NCBI GenBank assembly: GCA_027296385.1
Contig: JAPUJD010000325.1
Coordinates: 1 to 13,052, forward strand
Direction: 5' to 3'
DNA from: Acidobacteriota bacterium
GTDB lineage: Bacteria; Acidobacteriota; Thermoanaerobaculia; Multivoradales; JAHEKO01
DNA: 13,052 nt
The notes under the pieces were generated by a model. The model was not told the origin of the DNA, searched no databases, and worked only from the letters and a program-made list of their open reading frames with translations. Within the stretch, counting starts at the first letter, position 1. Every line of letters starts with the position of its first letter. Below, piece after piece: positions 1-6,829 of this stretch. A program made the position numbers and the translations under genes.

Positions 1-1446
1 CCCCATCACGGGCCGAGCCGCGATGGCCCATTCCGCGAGCCCGCGCAGGGCGAGGGCGAGGAAGACCGTGTGCGCGAAGAGGGTGTAGCGAATGTGTACC
101 AGATCGGCGGTCAGCGAGAAAGCCAAGGCGTTGAACAGGCAGAAGCTCGCCACCGGCAGCCACTGCTCGAGCGTTGTCTGCCGGCTGAGCGATTCCTCCT
201 TCGGACACTTGCGCAGTGCCACCAAGATCGACGCGAAGATCGCAGCCAGCAACAGGATAGCCGCCGACGCGAGGTAGGCCAGCGAGAGCGCAGGCCTGAC
301 CTCGGCCAGCTTGGTGTAGGTGTAGCGGCTGCCGCCGGAGGGAAACCACGCCCGCGACGTCTCCTCGCCGCCGATCGCGAGCGCACCCAAGCGAAAGTAG
401 AAGGACAGCGATGCGAACACGTTCTCGCCGGTATCCCGGACGATGTCGAGGCCGATCGCGGGCCAGTACTCCCGGGCCACGATGACGGCGAGCTCCCGAG
501 TGAACGCCGAGCTGATGTCGATCCTGAGGGAGATCGTCTTCAGGACCCTGCGTGGGCTGCTGATGTTCAAATCGTAGCGTCTGGCCTGGCGCGGCGGAAT
601 CTGCCGCTTGAGGTGGTCGGGCAACCGCTCGTAGACCGCCGAGAGGTGCGGATAGATGATCCGATGGTGGAGAATCCACTCGCTCGTGGTCATCCGGCCC
701 CGCGGCTTGTAGGTCGCCCGTTGGACGACCATGGTGGCAGCAAAGCCAAGCGCGATAATCGCAGCAGCCGCGAGCAATCGGGAGGCTGGCGCGAGCCGTT
801 CCCGGTACCGGCGACGGCCCAGCCACCAGGTGATGGCGATCGTCGTCAGGCCAGTGGCGAGGAGCACAAAGTTCTTCTCCGCCCGGGTGTTGGCCAGCAC
901 CAGGTAGCCGATCGACAAGAGCGCGCCAGAGACCCAGACCGGCGAGGAGCGTCGCAAGAAGTCGACGAAAGCCGCGCAGAACACCAACGAGCCGCTCAAG
1001 GCCAGCGCGTCGGGCATCAGGCTGAGGTTGAAGTGGCTGACCAGGGGGTCTAGCAGGAGGAGGAGCACGAGCAGGCCCAGGGCCCAGCGCCCGCCTTGGC
1101 CGCCCCTTGTGAACGCGGGTCGCCCAAACGGCAGCAGGACTGCGACGAAGTAGGTCAGAGCCCCGGCGCAGAGAGCCATCTGAGAGGCCTGAATCCAGGA
1201 CTGGCCCGGAGCCCGTCGGGCGAGAATCGACGGGCCCGGGTGCAGGCGATCCACCACCGCCAGCAGTCCGGGGTAGGCGATTCCGCGATACTCGTCCACC
1301 TTGAGCTGCCGCGCCGCCCGCAGGTACTGATGGGTGTCGGCGTATGTGGGAACGCGCCCTACGTGTTCGAAGGTCCAGAGGACCCCGATTCCCAAGGCCG
1401 GGACGACCAAGACCGCCAGAATCAGCAACCGCCGCCGCGAAATCAT
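1..1446 (-). CDS. Multi-pass membrane protein, GT39-like glycosyltransferase (3' end outside window)
   Basis: The frame is open from the ATG at 1446 to the left window edge with no stop, giving 482 visible residues and a missing C-terminus. The N-terminus (MISRRRLLILAVLVV) is a positively charged membrane anchor. It is followed by the motif YADTHQYL near residue 35, which resembles the acidic first periplasmic loop of GT39/ArnT/PMT-type polyprenyl-phosphate-sugar glycosyltransferases. Several further hydrophobic helices follow (for example WALGLLVLLLLL, LLAAAAIIALGFAA, YLASAAILLLAAIFASIL), with a long soluble loop between them. It is the third gene of a set with a GT2 and a DUF2304 protein, which fits transfer of a lipid-linked sugar outside the membrane. 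The start is uncertain: the ATG lacks a Shine-Dalgarno, and in-frame GTG (1479) and TTG (1464) codons lie upstream. The frame is the same as that of the preceding gene, whose TAG is at 1501-1503. The membrane topology is clear, but the family assignment is only moderate. Confidence 0.72.
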   Translation of the reverse strand, partial: MISRRRLLILAVLVVPALGIGVLWTFEHVGRVPTYADTHQYLRAARQLKVDEYRGIAYPGLLAVVDRLHPGPSILARRAPGQSWIQASQMALCAGALTYFVAVLLPFGRPAFTRGGQGGRWALGLLVLLLLLDPLVSHFNLSLMPDALALSGSLVFCAAFVDFLRRSSPVWVSGALLSIGYLVLANTRAEKNFVLLATGLTTIAITWWLGRRRYRERLAPASRLLAAAAIIALGFAATMVVQRATYKPRGRMTTSEWILHHRIIYPHLSAVYERLPDHLKRQIPPRQARRYDLNISSPRRVLKTISLRIDISSAFTRELAVIVAREYWPAIGLDIVRDTGENVFASLSFYFRLGALAIGGEETSRAWFPSGGSRYTYTKLAEVRPALSLAYLASAAILLLAAIFASILVALRKCPKEESLSRQTTLEQWLPVASFCLFNALAFSLTADLVHIRYTLFAHTVFLALALRGLAEWAIAARPVMG

Positions 1447-1500
1447 CGCCGGCGCCGATCGCAAAACCGGCGGTTGCACCCTCCTCGCTCCCTTCGCATC

Positions 1501-1938
1501 CTATTCGGTGGGCGCGGCTAGGCCGGCGGCCGGCGCCTCGCCCTCGAGCCGATCGAGACGAGCCCTCAGTACGGCCGTCTCCTGCGCCAGTATCCTGATC
1601 TGGAGGCTACTGCGCGAGAGTCGGACAGCGTAGTCGAGGCAGATGCAGACGAGGAACACCTCACCCATGAAGAACAGCGTCGAGCTCGGCGTCCAGGCCC
1701 CGATCTGTCGGGTGATCCAACGCAGCAGATCCATTCGCAGACTGATGATTGTGATGCCGAGCGCGACCGCGATCCAGATCGGAGTGAGCTCCTCGCGCAA
1801 TGCCCGGCGGCGGACCATGAACAGGACGGTGCCCAGCAGAACAAGGCTGAGCCCGATCGCCAGGACGGCGGTCGTGCGGGACTCGGGGGCACTGAGGAGC
1901 ATCGTCCTCAATTCGTCGAGATTCGTCAGATCCTGCAT
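1501..1938 (-). CDS. DUF2304 family small membrane protein
   Basis: A 145-residue protein with three hydrophobic segments: TTAVLAIGLSLVLLGTVLF, IWIAVALGITIISL and TLFFMGEVFLVCICLDYAV. A charged loop (RRRALREELTPIW) follows the first helix, and a C-terminal heptad-like stretch rich in Leu/Arg/Glu probably forms a short coiled coil. This layout (short N-terminus, three helices, terminal coil) is that of DUF2304 proteins. These commonly sit beside DPM1-like glycosyltransferases and are thought to assist polyprenyl-phosphate sugar synthesis or flipping, although their biochemical role is not established. The gene lies between such a GT2 (31-nt gap) and a membrane glycosyltransferase, matching that context. 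I chose the ATG at 1938 because GGAGG lies 5 nt upstream. An in-frame GTG at 1944 overlaps that Shine-Dalgarno and is less likely. Confidence 0.85.
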   Translation of the reverse strand: MQDLTNLDELRTMLLSAPESRTTAVLAIGLSLVLLGTVLFMVRRRALREELTPIWIAVALGITIISLRMDLLRWITRQIGAWTPSSTLFFMGEVFLVCICLDYAVRLSRSSLQIRILAQETAVLRARLDRLEGEAPAAGLAAPTE

Positions 1939-1943
1939 CTTCA

Positions 1944-1948
1944 CCTCC
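1944..1948 (-). promoter_or_regulatory. Ribosome binding site of the DUF2304 gene
   Basis: A perfect GGAGG on the minus strand sits 5 nt before the ATG at 1938. It overlaps the in-frame GTG at 1944-1942, so it argues for the internal ATG as the real start, two codons downstream of the longest frame. Confidence 0.7.
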
Positions 1949-1968
1949 GCCAGGCCGGACTCAGGCTG

Positions 1969-2679
1969 TCAGTCGCGCCGGGGCCGAGCGCCAGAGCCGG
2001 CCCACAGCGACAAGGCGATCTTGTAAACATAGTAGAAGGACCGCAATCCACCGTGAAGGCGAGACTTGCGCGGCGCCTCTCGCATCTGCACCGGCACTTC
2101 GACGACCCGGAGGCCCCTGCGGTGCGCCATCAGCAGAACGTCGATATCGGGGTAGTCGGCGGGAAAGAAGTCCCTCGCGTAGAGCTCGAGGGCGACCCTG
2201 TTGAGAGCCTGGAAGCCCGAGGTCGGATCAGTGACGTCGAGACCCACGAGCTTGCCCAAGCCCCCGAAGAGCTTGCGGCCGAGAGAGCGAGTCAGGCCCA
2301 TCCTGTATGACGAGCGCTCGACGAAGCGCGACCCGATCACGACGTCGGCGGCACCCTCGACGATGGGCTCGATCAGGCGCGCCACGTCCGCCGGATCGTG
2401 CTGGCCGTCGGCGTCCAACTGCACGACGAGGTCCATGCCTCGACCGAGCGCGTACTTGTAGCCTGTCTGCAGGGCCGCTCCATACCCCAGGTTGAACGGG
2501 TGCCGGAGAACCGTCGCTCCCGCTTGGCGCGCGACCTTCCCGGTGTCGTCGACCGAGCCGTCATCAATGACGACGGGCTCGAAGCCGTTGGCCCATTGGG
2601 CCAGCCCTCGGAGCACTGCCGCAATCTGCCTCTCCTCGTTGAGGGCTGGCAGCAGCATCATGCCGCGCACGTCGCTCAA
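1969..2679 (-). CDS. Glycosyltransferase family 2, DPM1/polyprenyl-phosphate sugar synthase-like
   Basis: A 236-residue GT-A glycosyltransferase. Visible motifs are LLPALNEE (residues 9-16), the nucleotide-binding VIDDGSVDD (37-45), the metal-binding LDADGQHDP (88-96) and VIGSRF. A TDPTSGFQALNR segment follows, typical of dolichol-phosphate mannose synthase-like enzymes. The expected reaction is transfer of a sugar from a nucleotide sugar to a polyprenyl-phosphate on the cytoplasmic face of the inner membrane. There are no C-terminal transmembrane helices, so the downstream DUF2304 protein may supply the membrane part. The length is normal for the soluble subgroup. It is the first gene of the three-gene set that continues leftward. 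The start is uncertain: the TTG at 2679 has a weak purine stretch upstream, and an ATG at 2661 would remove six residues without harming the fold. Confidence 0.9.
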   Translation of the reverse strand: MSDVRGMMLLPALNEERQIAAVLRGLAQWANGFEPVVIDDGSVDDTGKVARQAGATVLRHPFNLGYGAALQTGYKYALGRGMDLVVQLDADGQHDPADVARLIEPIVEGAADVVIGSRFVERSSYRMGLTRSLGRKLFGGLGKLVGLDVTDPTSGFQALNRVALELYARDFFPADYPDIDVLLMAHRRGLRVVEVPVQMREAPRKSRLHGGLRSFYYVYKIALSLWAGSGARPRRD

Positions 2680-2827
2680 GGGTTGTTCGACCTTCCCCTC
2701 ACGGCGTGCAGTCTAGCCCGCATCATTCATCAACGCACGTCATCTCGCGGAGCCCCACGGTCCGCTCGCGATAGAAAGACGATGGCCGAGACCGCTGAAG
2801 CCGCCTCGGGCGGCGACACCGAAACAA

Positions 2828-2858
2828 CCCGGCCGGAGCGTCGACAGCTCCAGCCGGG
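2828..2858 (-). terminator. Intrinsic terminator downstream of the YceI gene
   Basis: Arms 2828-2839 (CCCGGCCGGAGC) and 2847-2858 (GCTCCAGCCGGG) pair over 12 bp around a 7-nt loop. The one imperfect position is a G-U wobble in the minus-strand transcript but a C-A mismatch in the plus-strand transcript, so the hairpin favours minus-strand use. On the minus strand it is followed by TTGTTTC and begins 27 nt after the stop of the YceI gene. The rest of the 205-base gap (2680-2884) shows no gene; it must also contain the promoter of the glycan operon, which I could not pinpoint. Confidence 0.6.
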
Positions 2859-2884
2859 GCTAGAATCCATGGTGACTGTGGTCG

Positions 2885-3517
2885 TCAGCTCTTGTGGGCT
2901 TCGAGCAGAATCTCGATCTCGACCTGGCCACCGACGACCATGGTACCGGCCCAGTCGTCGACGCCGACACCGAAGGTCCCCCGATCGATCGAGGTCGAGG
3001 CTCGGAAACCGGCCACTTCCTTGGCGCCGATCATCGGTTGCATCTGCTCGGGAATCATGCGCTTGCCGAGCAGCGTGATCGACAGCTCGATCTCGTGCGA
3101 TTGACCCTTGATGGTCAGCGGGCCCGAGGCGACGAGCTGGTTCTCGCCCACCTGGCGCACCGAGGTGCTCTTGAAGGTCATGTAGGGATACTTGTCGACC
3201 TCGAACCAGTCGGCGCTTCGCAAATGGTTGTCCCGTCTCTCGTTGCCGGTGTCGATGCTCGCTACCTTGATGCGTACGTCGATCGTACTCTTCTCCGGAT
3301 TCTCAGAGTCGTATTCGAGGTCGATCTCGTAGTCCCCGAAGCTGCCCGTAACCGGTGTGAAGAAGTGGTTGACCGAGAAGTTGACCTCCGTATGGGGGGC
3401 GTTCGCCGCCCAGCCGGACGGACCTTCGGCGACCGCGTTGGGTGCGAGTGACGCGATCAGCACAATCGCCAGCGTGCCCGCCAGGTACCAACGGTTCTCG
3501 AGTATTGTTCGTGTCAT
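2885..3517 (-). CDS. YceI family exported lipocalin-like protein
   Basis: A 210-residue protein with a Sec signal peptide (about residues 1-30, hydrophobic core LAGTLAIVLIASLA, probable cleavage after AVA). The mature part has the YceI hallmarks: HTEVNFSVNHFF with a following GSFGDYE, a DTGNERRDNHLRSADWF block, KYPYMTFKST, and GPLTIKGQSHEIEL. YceI proteins form a lipocalin-like barrel, and characterised members bind polyisoprenoid or similar lipid ligands in the periplasm; their cellular role is unclear. The family length is normal (about 190-200). AGAAGGG lies about 10 nt before the ATG. The gene appears monocistronic, with its own downstream terminator and a 195-base upstream gap. The family call is firm; the ligand is unknown. 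Confidence 0.93.
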   Translation of the reverse strand: MTRTILENRWYLAGTLAIVLIASLAPNAVAEGPSGWAANAPHTEVNFSVNHFFTPVTGSFGDYEIDLEYDSENPEKSTIDVRIKVASIDTGNERRDNHLRSADWFEVDKYPYMTFKSTSVRQVGENQLVASGPLTIKGQSHEIELSITLLGKRMIPEQMQPMIGAKEVAGFRASTSIDRGTFGVGVDDWAGTMVVGGQVEIEILLEAHKS

Positions 3518-3638
3518 CGATGTGTATCCCTTCTGTGTTGTTTCCTGTTTTTCGTCTTGGGTTCGACTCGGCCCCGGCGCCTACGTGATCCCGCTCCCGT
3601 ATTCAGGCTGCGAGGTCGAGCAGCGGACCGCTCGTTGT

Positions 3639-3676
3639 TCGAGGCCGGGCACGTCGAGTGTTACGGGCGGCCTCGA
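3639..3676. repeat. 9-bp perfect inverted repeat in the fabH-yceI intergenic gap
   Basis: TCGAGGCCG (3639-3647) and CGGCCTCGA (3668-3676) are exact reverse complements separated by 20 bases. The element lies 37 bases downstream of the fabH stop and about 120 bases upstream of the YceI start. There is no T-run on either side, so it is not a classical intrinsic terminator. It could be a large-loop hairpin at the fabH transcript end or a regulatory dyad, or it may be chance in GC-rich DNA. Confidence 0.3.
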
Positions 3677-3712
3677 TGCAGGGTTCACTAGGTGCCGACG
3701 ATGCGATTCCCG

Positions 3713-4705
3713 CTAGAACCTGAGAAGCAGCGCCGCCCAGTGAAAGCCGGCGCCAAAGGAGATTAGCAGGACCGGATCGCCCTTCCGGATCCTCCCCTGC
3801 TCTCGCGCTTGGGTTAGCGCCAACGGCACGGATGCGGAGCCCGTGTTGCCGTAGTCCCGGATGTTGCTGTAAAGCTTCTCGGCCGGGAGGCCCAGACGCT
3901 TCGCCACTGCGTCGAGGATGCGTCCGTTGGCCTGATGGGGGACTACGAGGGCGACCTCGTCGAGTGTCATGCCAGCCTTGGCCAGCACTTCCCGCGCGGC
4001 GTCGCCCATGCGATGCACCGCTTCGCGGAAGACCTCGCGGCCGTGCATCACGAGCTTCTTATGGAGACCAGCCTTGGCCGCCTCGAGAGTGAAGGGCACA
4101 CGAGTGCCGCCCGCTTCGAGGCAGAGGATGCCCGCCTTGCTGCCGTCGGTGCCCGCTACCGCCGCGAGCATCTCGATCGGGTTCGGCCCCGGCCCGACCA
4201 CGGCGGCCCCGGCGGCGTCGCCGAAAAGCACGCAAGTATCGCGATCGGCCCAGTTCATCAGGCGCGAGATCAGCTCGACGGCGATGACCAGCACGTTCTT
4301 GCCGCCCTCCTCCGCACGGCACCGCGCCACGTCGAGGGCAAGCAGGAAGCCCGCGCAGCCGCTGCCCGCCATGTCGAATGCGGGCACCGGGCGTACTCCG
4401 AGTCGATCCTGCACGAAGGCCGCCGTGTCCGGCGTGTACATCTCCGGGGTGTCGGTGGCGACGACGATCTCGTCGATCTCATCCGCCGTGATGCCCGCGT
4501 CCGCCAACGCCTCCCGCGCGGCGGCGACAGCCAGATCGGCACTGGTCTCGTCATCGGCCGCGAAACGCCGCCGCTTGATGCCAGTCCGGGTGGTGATCCA
4601 CTCGTCGGACGTATCGATCAGCTCGGCCCAGTCATCGTTGGTCATGATGCGCTCGGGCGTGTACGCACCGAGGCCGAGGATGCCGATCGTTTGTTCGGTG
4701 GCCAT
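3713..4705 (-). CDS. fabH: 3-oxoacyl-[ACP] synthase III (KAS III)
   Basis: A 330-residue thiolase-fold condensing enzyme that starts fatty acid synthesis by joining acyl-CoA to malonyl-ACP in the cytoplasm. The catalytic triad is intact: Cys117 (AGSGCAGF), His257 (VPHQANGRI) and Asn287 (YGNTGSAS). The N-terminal signature ILGLGAYTPER, the SDEWITTRTGI block and the C-terminal SFGAGFHWAALLLRF are typical of FabH. I chose the ATG at 4705, preceded by GGAAG with 4-nt spacing, because family proteins begin only a few residues before ILG. An upstream ATG at 4726 would add seven atypical residues. The gene is not beside plsX, fabD, fabG or acpP, so it could be a second copy or a KAS III with altered primer preference. 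A role in another acyl-condensation pathway cannot be excluded. Confidence 0.93.
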   Translation of the reverse strand: MATEQTIGILGLGAYTPERIMTNDDWAELIDTSDEWITTRTGIKRRRFAADDETSADLAVAAAREALADAGITADEIDEIVVATDTPEMYTPDTAAFVQDRLGVRPVPAFDMAGSGCAGFLLALDVARCRAEEGGKNVLVIAVELISRLMNWADRDTCVLFGDAAGAAVVGPGPNPIEMLAAVAGTDGSKAGILCLEAGGTRVPFTLEAAKAGLHKKLVMHGREVFREAVHRMGDAAREVLAKAGMTLDEVALVVPHQANGRILDAVAKRLGLPAEKLYSNIRDYGNTGSASVPLALTQAREQGRIRKGDPVLLISFGAGFHWAALLLRF

Positions 4706-4724
4706 CGAGCTTCCAGGTCGGGAC

Positions 4725-4730
4725 ATTCTA
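4725..4730 (-). promoter_or_regulatory. Possible -10 element for fabH in the divergent gap
   Basis: TAGAAT on the minus strand matches the -10 consensus at five of six positions and would place transcription start near 4718, 12-13 nt before the ATG at 4705. No convincing -35 is seen at 17 nt. The 4706-4815 gap separates two divergent genes, so promoters for both directions must be near it; I could not identify the plus-strand one. Confidence 0.25.
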
Positions 4731-4815
4731 CAGTCATCCTCCGCCAGCTTGCGGGAACGATACCGTGCGGGTGCGATCTTCTCGTCAGTCCAGCTTTTCG
4801 AGTAGGGTCTCGGCC

Positions 4816-5541
4816 ATGCACCGCGCCGGACGACTGCTGCTCAAGGGGGCCGGTATCGCTCTCCTCGTGCTTCTGGCCGTGCTCCTCGAGCGGCAGTTCC
4901 ATTTGAGCGCGAGGCTCGATCCCGACTCGATCGAAGAGTACCTCGACGCCGCCGGTGCATTGGCTCCTCTGGTCTTCATGCTGGGCATGGCGGCAACGGT
5001 CGTCTCTCCCGTGCCGACCTTCCCCCTCGATGTCTTGGCAGGCCGCGTCTTCGGGCCGTTCCTGGGAACGCTCTACGCCGTCACCGGCGCCACGTTGGGC
5101 TCACTCGTCAGCTTCCTCGTCGCTCGCTGGCTGGGACGCGAGCTCATCGCGCGATTCTTGAAGGGTCACATCAACTTCTGCCGCCACTGCTCGGACAGAC
5201 TCCTCACCAAGCTCGTCTTCCTGGCGCGGCTCGTGCCGGCCGTGTCCTTCGACATGGTGAGCTACGGGGCTGGGCTCACCAAGATGTCCTGGTCGAAGTT
5301 TGCCCTGGCCTCCTTCGTCGGCATGCTGCCGCTCACCTTCGTCTATACCTCGGTGGGCCAGCTCCTCTTTGTCAACCGCACCGTGGCCTGGATCGGGGGC
5401 GCGATCTTCGTCTCGCTCTTCTTTCTCCTGCCGCGCTGGATCGAACGCTACAACCCCTTCGGCATGCGCCGGTGGTTCCAACACCTGGGGATCACTGAGG
5501 CCGCCCCAGAGGAAGCCGCGTCCGAAGGAGGGGCCGACTGA
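4816..5541 (+). CDS. TVP38/TMEM64 (VTT/DedA-superfamily) membrane protein
   Basis: A 241-residue multi-pass membrane protein. After an N-terminal anchor (about residues 8-24) comes the VTT domain: hydrophobic VVSPVPTFPLDVLAGRVFGP with the GRVFGPFLGTL segment, then GATLGSLVSFLVARWLGRE, FLARLVPAVSFDMVSYGAGLT, and FVGMLPLTFVYTSVGQ. These match the conserved FG...GA..G....F..AR..GR and R..P....D..SY.AGLT pattern of the family. Related proteins act in membrane lipid scrambling or undecaprenyl-phosphate handling; this one's substrate is unknown. An HxxxCRHC motif lies in the central loop. The C-terminal tail is acidic and cytoplasmic-like. The ATG at 4816, preceded by AGGG at about 9 nt, starts just before the anchor; an upstream GTG at 4765 would add an implausible Ser/Arg-rich extension. 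It is the only plus-strand gene in the window. Confidence 0.87.
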   Translation: MHRAGRLLLKGAGIALLVLLAVLLERQFHLSARLDPDSIEEYLDAAGALAPLVFMLGMAATVVSPVPTFPLDVLAGRVFGPFLGTLYAVTGATLGSLVSFLVARWLGRELIARFLKGHINFCRHCSDRLLTKLVFLARLVPAVSFDMVSYGAGLTKMSWSKFALASFVGMLPLTFVYTSVGQLLFVNRTVAWIGGAIFVSLFFLLPRWIERYNPFGMRRWFQHLGITEAAPEEAASEGGAD

Positions 5542-5595
5542 GCCGCACCAGGGCGCGGCCGTTGGACAAGCCCGAACCGGATTGAAACGCCCGGG

Positions 5596-6564
5596 TTACC
5601 GCGAGCCGCGGGAGGGCGTCGCCGTCAGTGCCGGAGGAAGCGCCAGCAGCTGGCCGGGATAGATCCGCGAGGAGCGTAGCGCGTTGGCCTGCCGGAGCCT
5701 CTGCGGCGACGTGCCGTAGCGCCGCGCTATCTTCCATAGCGTGTCGCCGGAGCGCACGCGGTAGGTGTCCGGTGCCTGGCGTGAGCTGCCGCTCAGCGAG
5801 GCCGCCGGCACCCGCAGGAGCTGGCCCGGGCGGATCGTGTTGCCGCGCAGGTCGTTGGCGTCGCGCAGCGTGGAGACGTCGACACCGTAACGGCTGGCGA
5901 TGCGCCATAGGCTGTCGCCCTGCTGCACGATGTAGCCGAGCTCCTTCGAGCCCTTGCCGCGGTGCCCCCCGGAGGCGAGCCATGACGTCTCGACCTCGAG
6001 CCGCGCCAGATAGTCGAGGTAGAGATCGGTGAAGAGCACGACGTGGTAGTGCGGCGGGTGGCGCTCCCGTGAGGCCTCGAGGACGCCCTCGTTCTCGAGG
6101 TGCAGGAGGTTGGCCTCGAGCCAGCGGCGGCAGGTACGGCTCCACGAGCGGCGTAGATCCATCGCCAAGCCGAGCTGATGTACCGACCGCGGGTGCGCGT
6201 TGCGCGGCTGACGGTTCTTTGGCCGCACCAGGCTGGTGATCACCAGTCGGTCGCGGCAACTCGCGCGGTACTCGGCCGCCAGACGTTCGACAAAGAGCTG
6301 AATCCCGGGTCGAGCGAAGGGCAGCGGAATCGTCGACTTCACTTCGTAGTCGTCGTTGCCGGTCAGGTGCACCAGGTCGCCGGATCGGACCTCGTCATAG
6401 ACGTCATTCCGGGTCAGCGCCCGCGCGTACCCTTGCGCCTCGGCACCCGCTACCTGGCGATCGAAGGCGGCCGGCGAGGGGGTCAGGCTGGCGGCGTGCA
6501 AGGCAGGGCCGGCCAGAGCCAGAAGACCGATCCAGACCCTCCAGGTTGAACGCTTCGCTTGCAC
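5596..6564 (-). CDS. Exported M15-like (DUF5715-type) peptidase-fold protein with two LysM domains
   Basis: With the GTG at 6564 as start, this is a 322-residue secreted protein with signal peptide RSTWRVWIGLLALAGPALHA. The central domain carries SVHQLGLAMDL (His129, Asp136) and PHYHVV (His172, His174). This is the SxHxxGxAxD...HxH zinc-ligand pattern of M15/LAS peptidoglycan peptidases, close to DUF5715 proteins. Two LysM domains follow at about 210-253 (IVQQGDSLWRIASRYG) and 267-310 (YRVRSGDTLWKIARRYG), which bind peptidoglycan glycan strands. It probably acts on the cell wall in the periplasm. The longest frame begins at an ATG at 6696 and would put 44 Arg-rich residues before the signal peptide, so the GTG is preferred, although its purine-rich site (AGGGAG) is 12 nt away. 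It converges with the TVP38 gene across 54 bases; no strong terminator was seen there. Confidence 0.82.
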   Translation of the reverse strand: MQAKRSTWRVWIGLLALAGPALHAASLTPSPAAFDRQVAGAEAQGYARALTRNDVYDEVRSGDLVHLTGNDDYEVKSTIPLPFARPGIQLFVERLAAEYRASCRDRLVITSLVRPKNRQPRNAHPRSVHQLGLAMDLRRSWSRTCRRWLEANLLHLENEGVLEASRERHPPHYHVVLFTDLYLDYLARLEVETSWLASGGHRGKGSKELGYIVQQGDSLWRIASRYGVDVSTLRDANDLRGNTIRPGQLLRVPAASLSGSSRQAPDTYRVRSGDTLWKIARRYGTSPQRLRQANALRSSRIYPGQLLALPPALTATPSRGSR

Positions 6565-6829
6565 CCGCGTCGAAAACTCCCTTCGTTGGCGACCGATGCT
6601 CCGGCCGCGTTGGATCCCTGTCGCGCCTCCACCTCGCTCGCGTGCCCAACGGCCGAGGAGGGGAGCTCGTTCCTTTCGGTGGCACACTTTTGTCATCGAT
6701 CAGGGTGGCTTGTCAAATGCCTCGGCTCCTCTGCGCATAGCCTCGTCCTCGCGCCGGCGCACCTGTGCCCCAGCGCTTGCCGCGCCGCCGCGCGGGCTTC
6801 TCCCCCGGGCCAGGGACCGGGCTGATGGC
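6565..6829. other. Intergenic region upstream of the LysM gene
   Basis: This 265-base stretch holds no convincing gene apart from the possible 44-codon upstream extension of the LysM protein (to 6696). Just past the stop of the PQQ-type gene, on the minus strand, are small GC-rich dyads, for example CCGCGC-GGCG-GCGCGG near 6780-6796. No T-run follows them, so transcription may end by a factor-dependent route. No clear sigma-70 promoter was recognised. Confidence 0.35.

Noticed and set aside
70..1053. 327-codon plus-strand frame at the left edge
   Set aside because: It is antisense to a continuous membrane-protein frame; its translation is Arg/Gln/Asp-rich and low in hydrophobic patterning.
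2894..3451. 185-codon plus-strand frame opposite the YceI gene
   Set aside because: Antisense shadow; the minus-strand frame has a signal peptide and full YceI motifs.
4749..4777. Plus-strand promoter TTGCGG-N17-TGCGAT upstream of the TVP38 gene
   Set aside because: Each hexamer matches its consensus at only three of six positions, which is expected by chance.
3935..4906. Long plus-strand frames (3935-4906 and 3969-4805) opposite fabH
   Set aside because: They are complementary to an unmistakable FabH with all catalytic motifs; the translations are Arg/His/Ala-rich with no recognisable domain, as expected for antisense frames in GC-rich DNA.
5542..5595. Bidirectional terminator between the convergent TVP38 and LysM genes
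   Set aside because: Only a 5-bp stem (GCCGC/GCGGC) without a T-run is visible, too weak to call.
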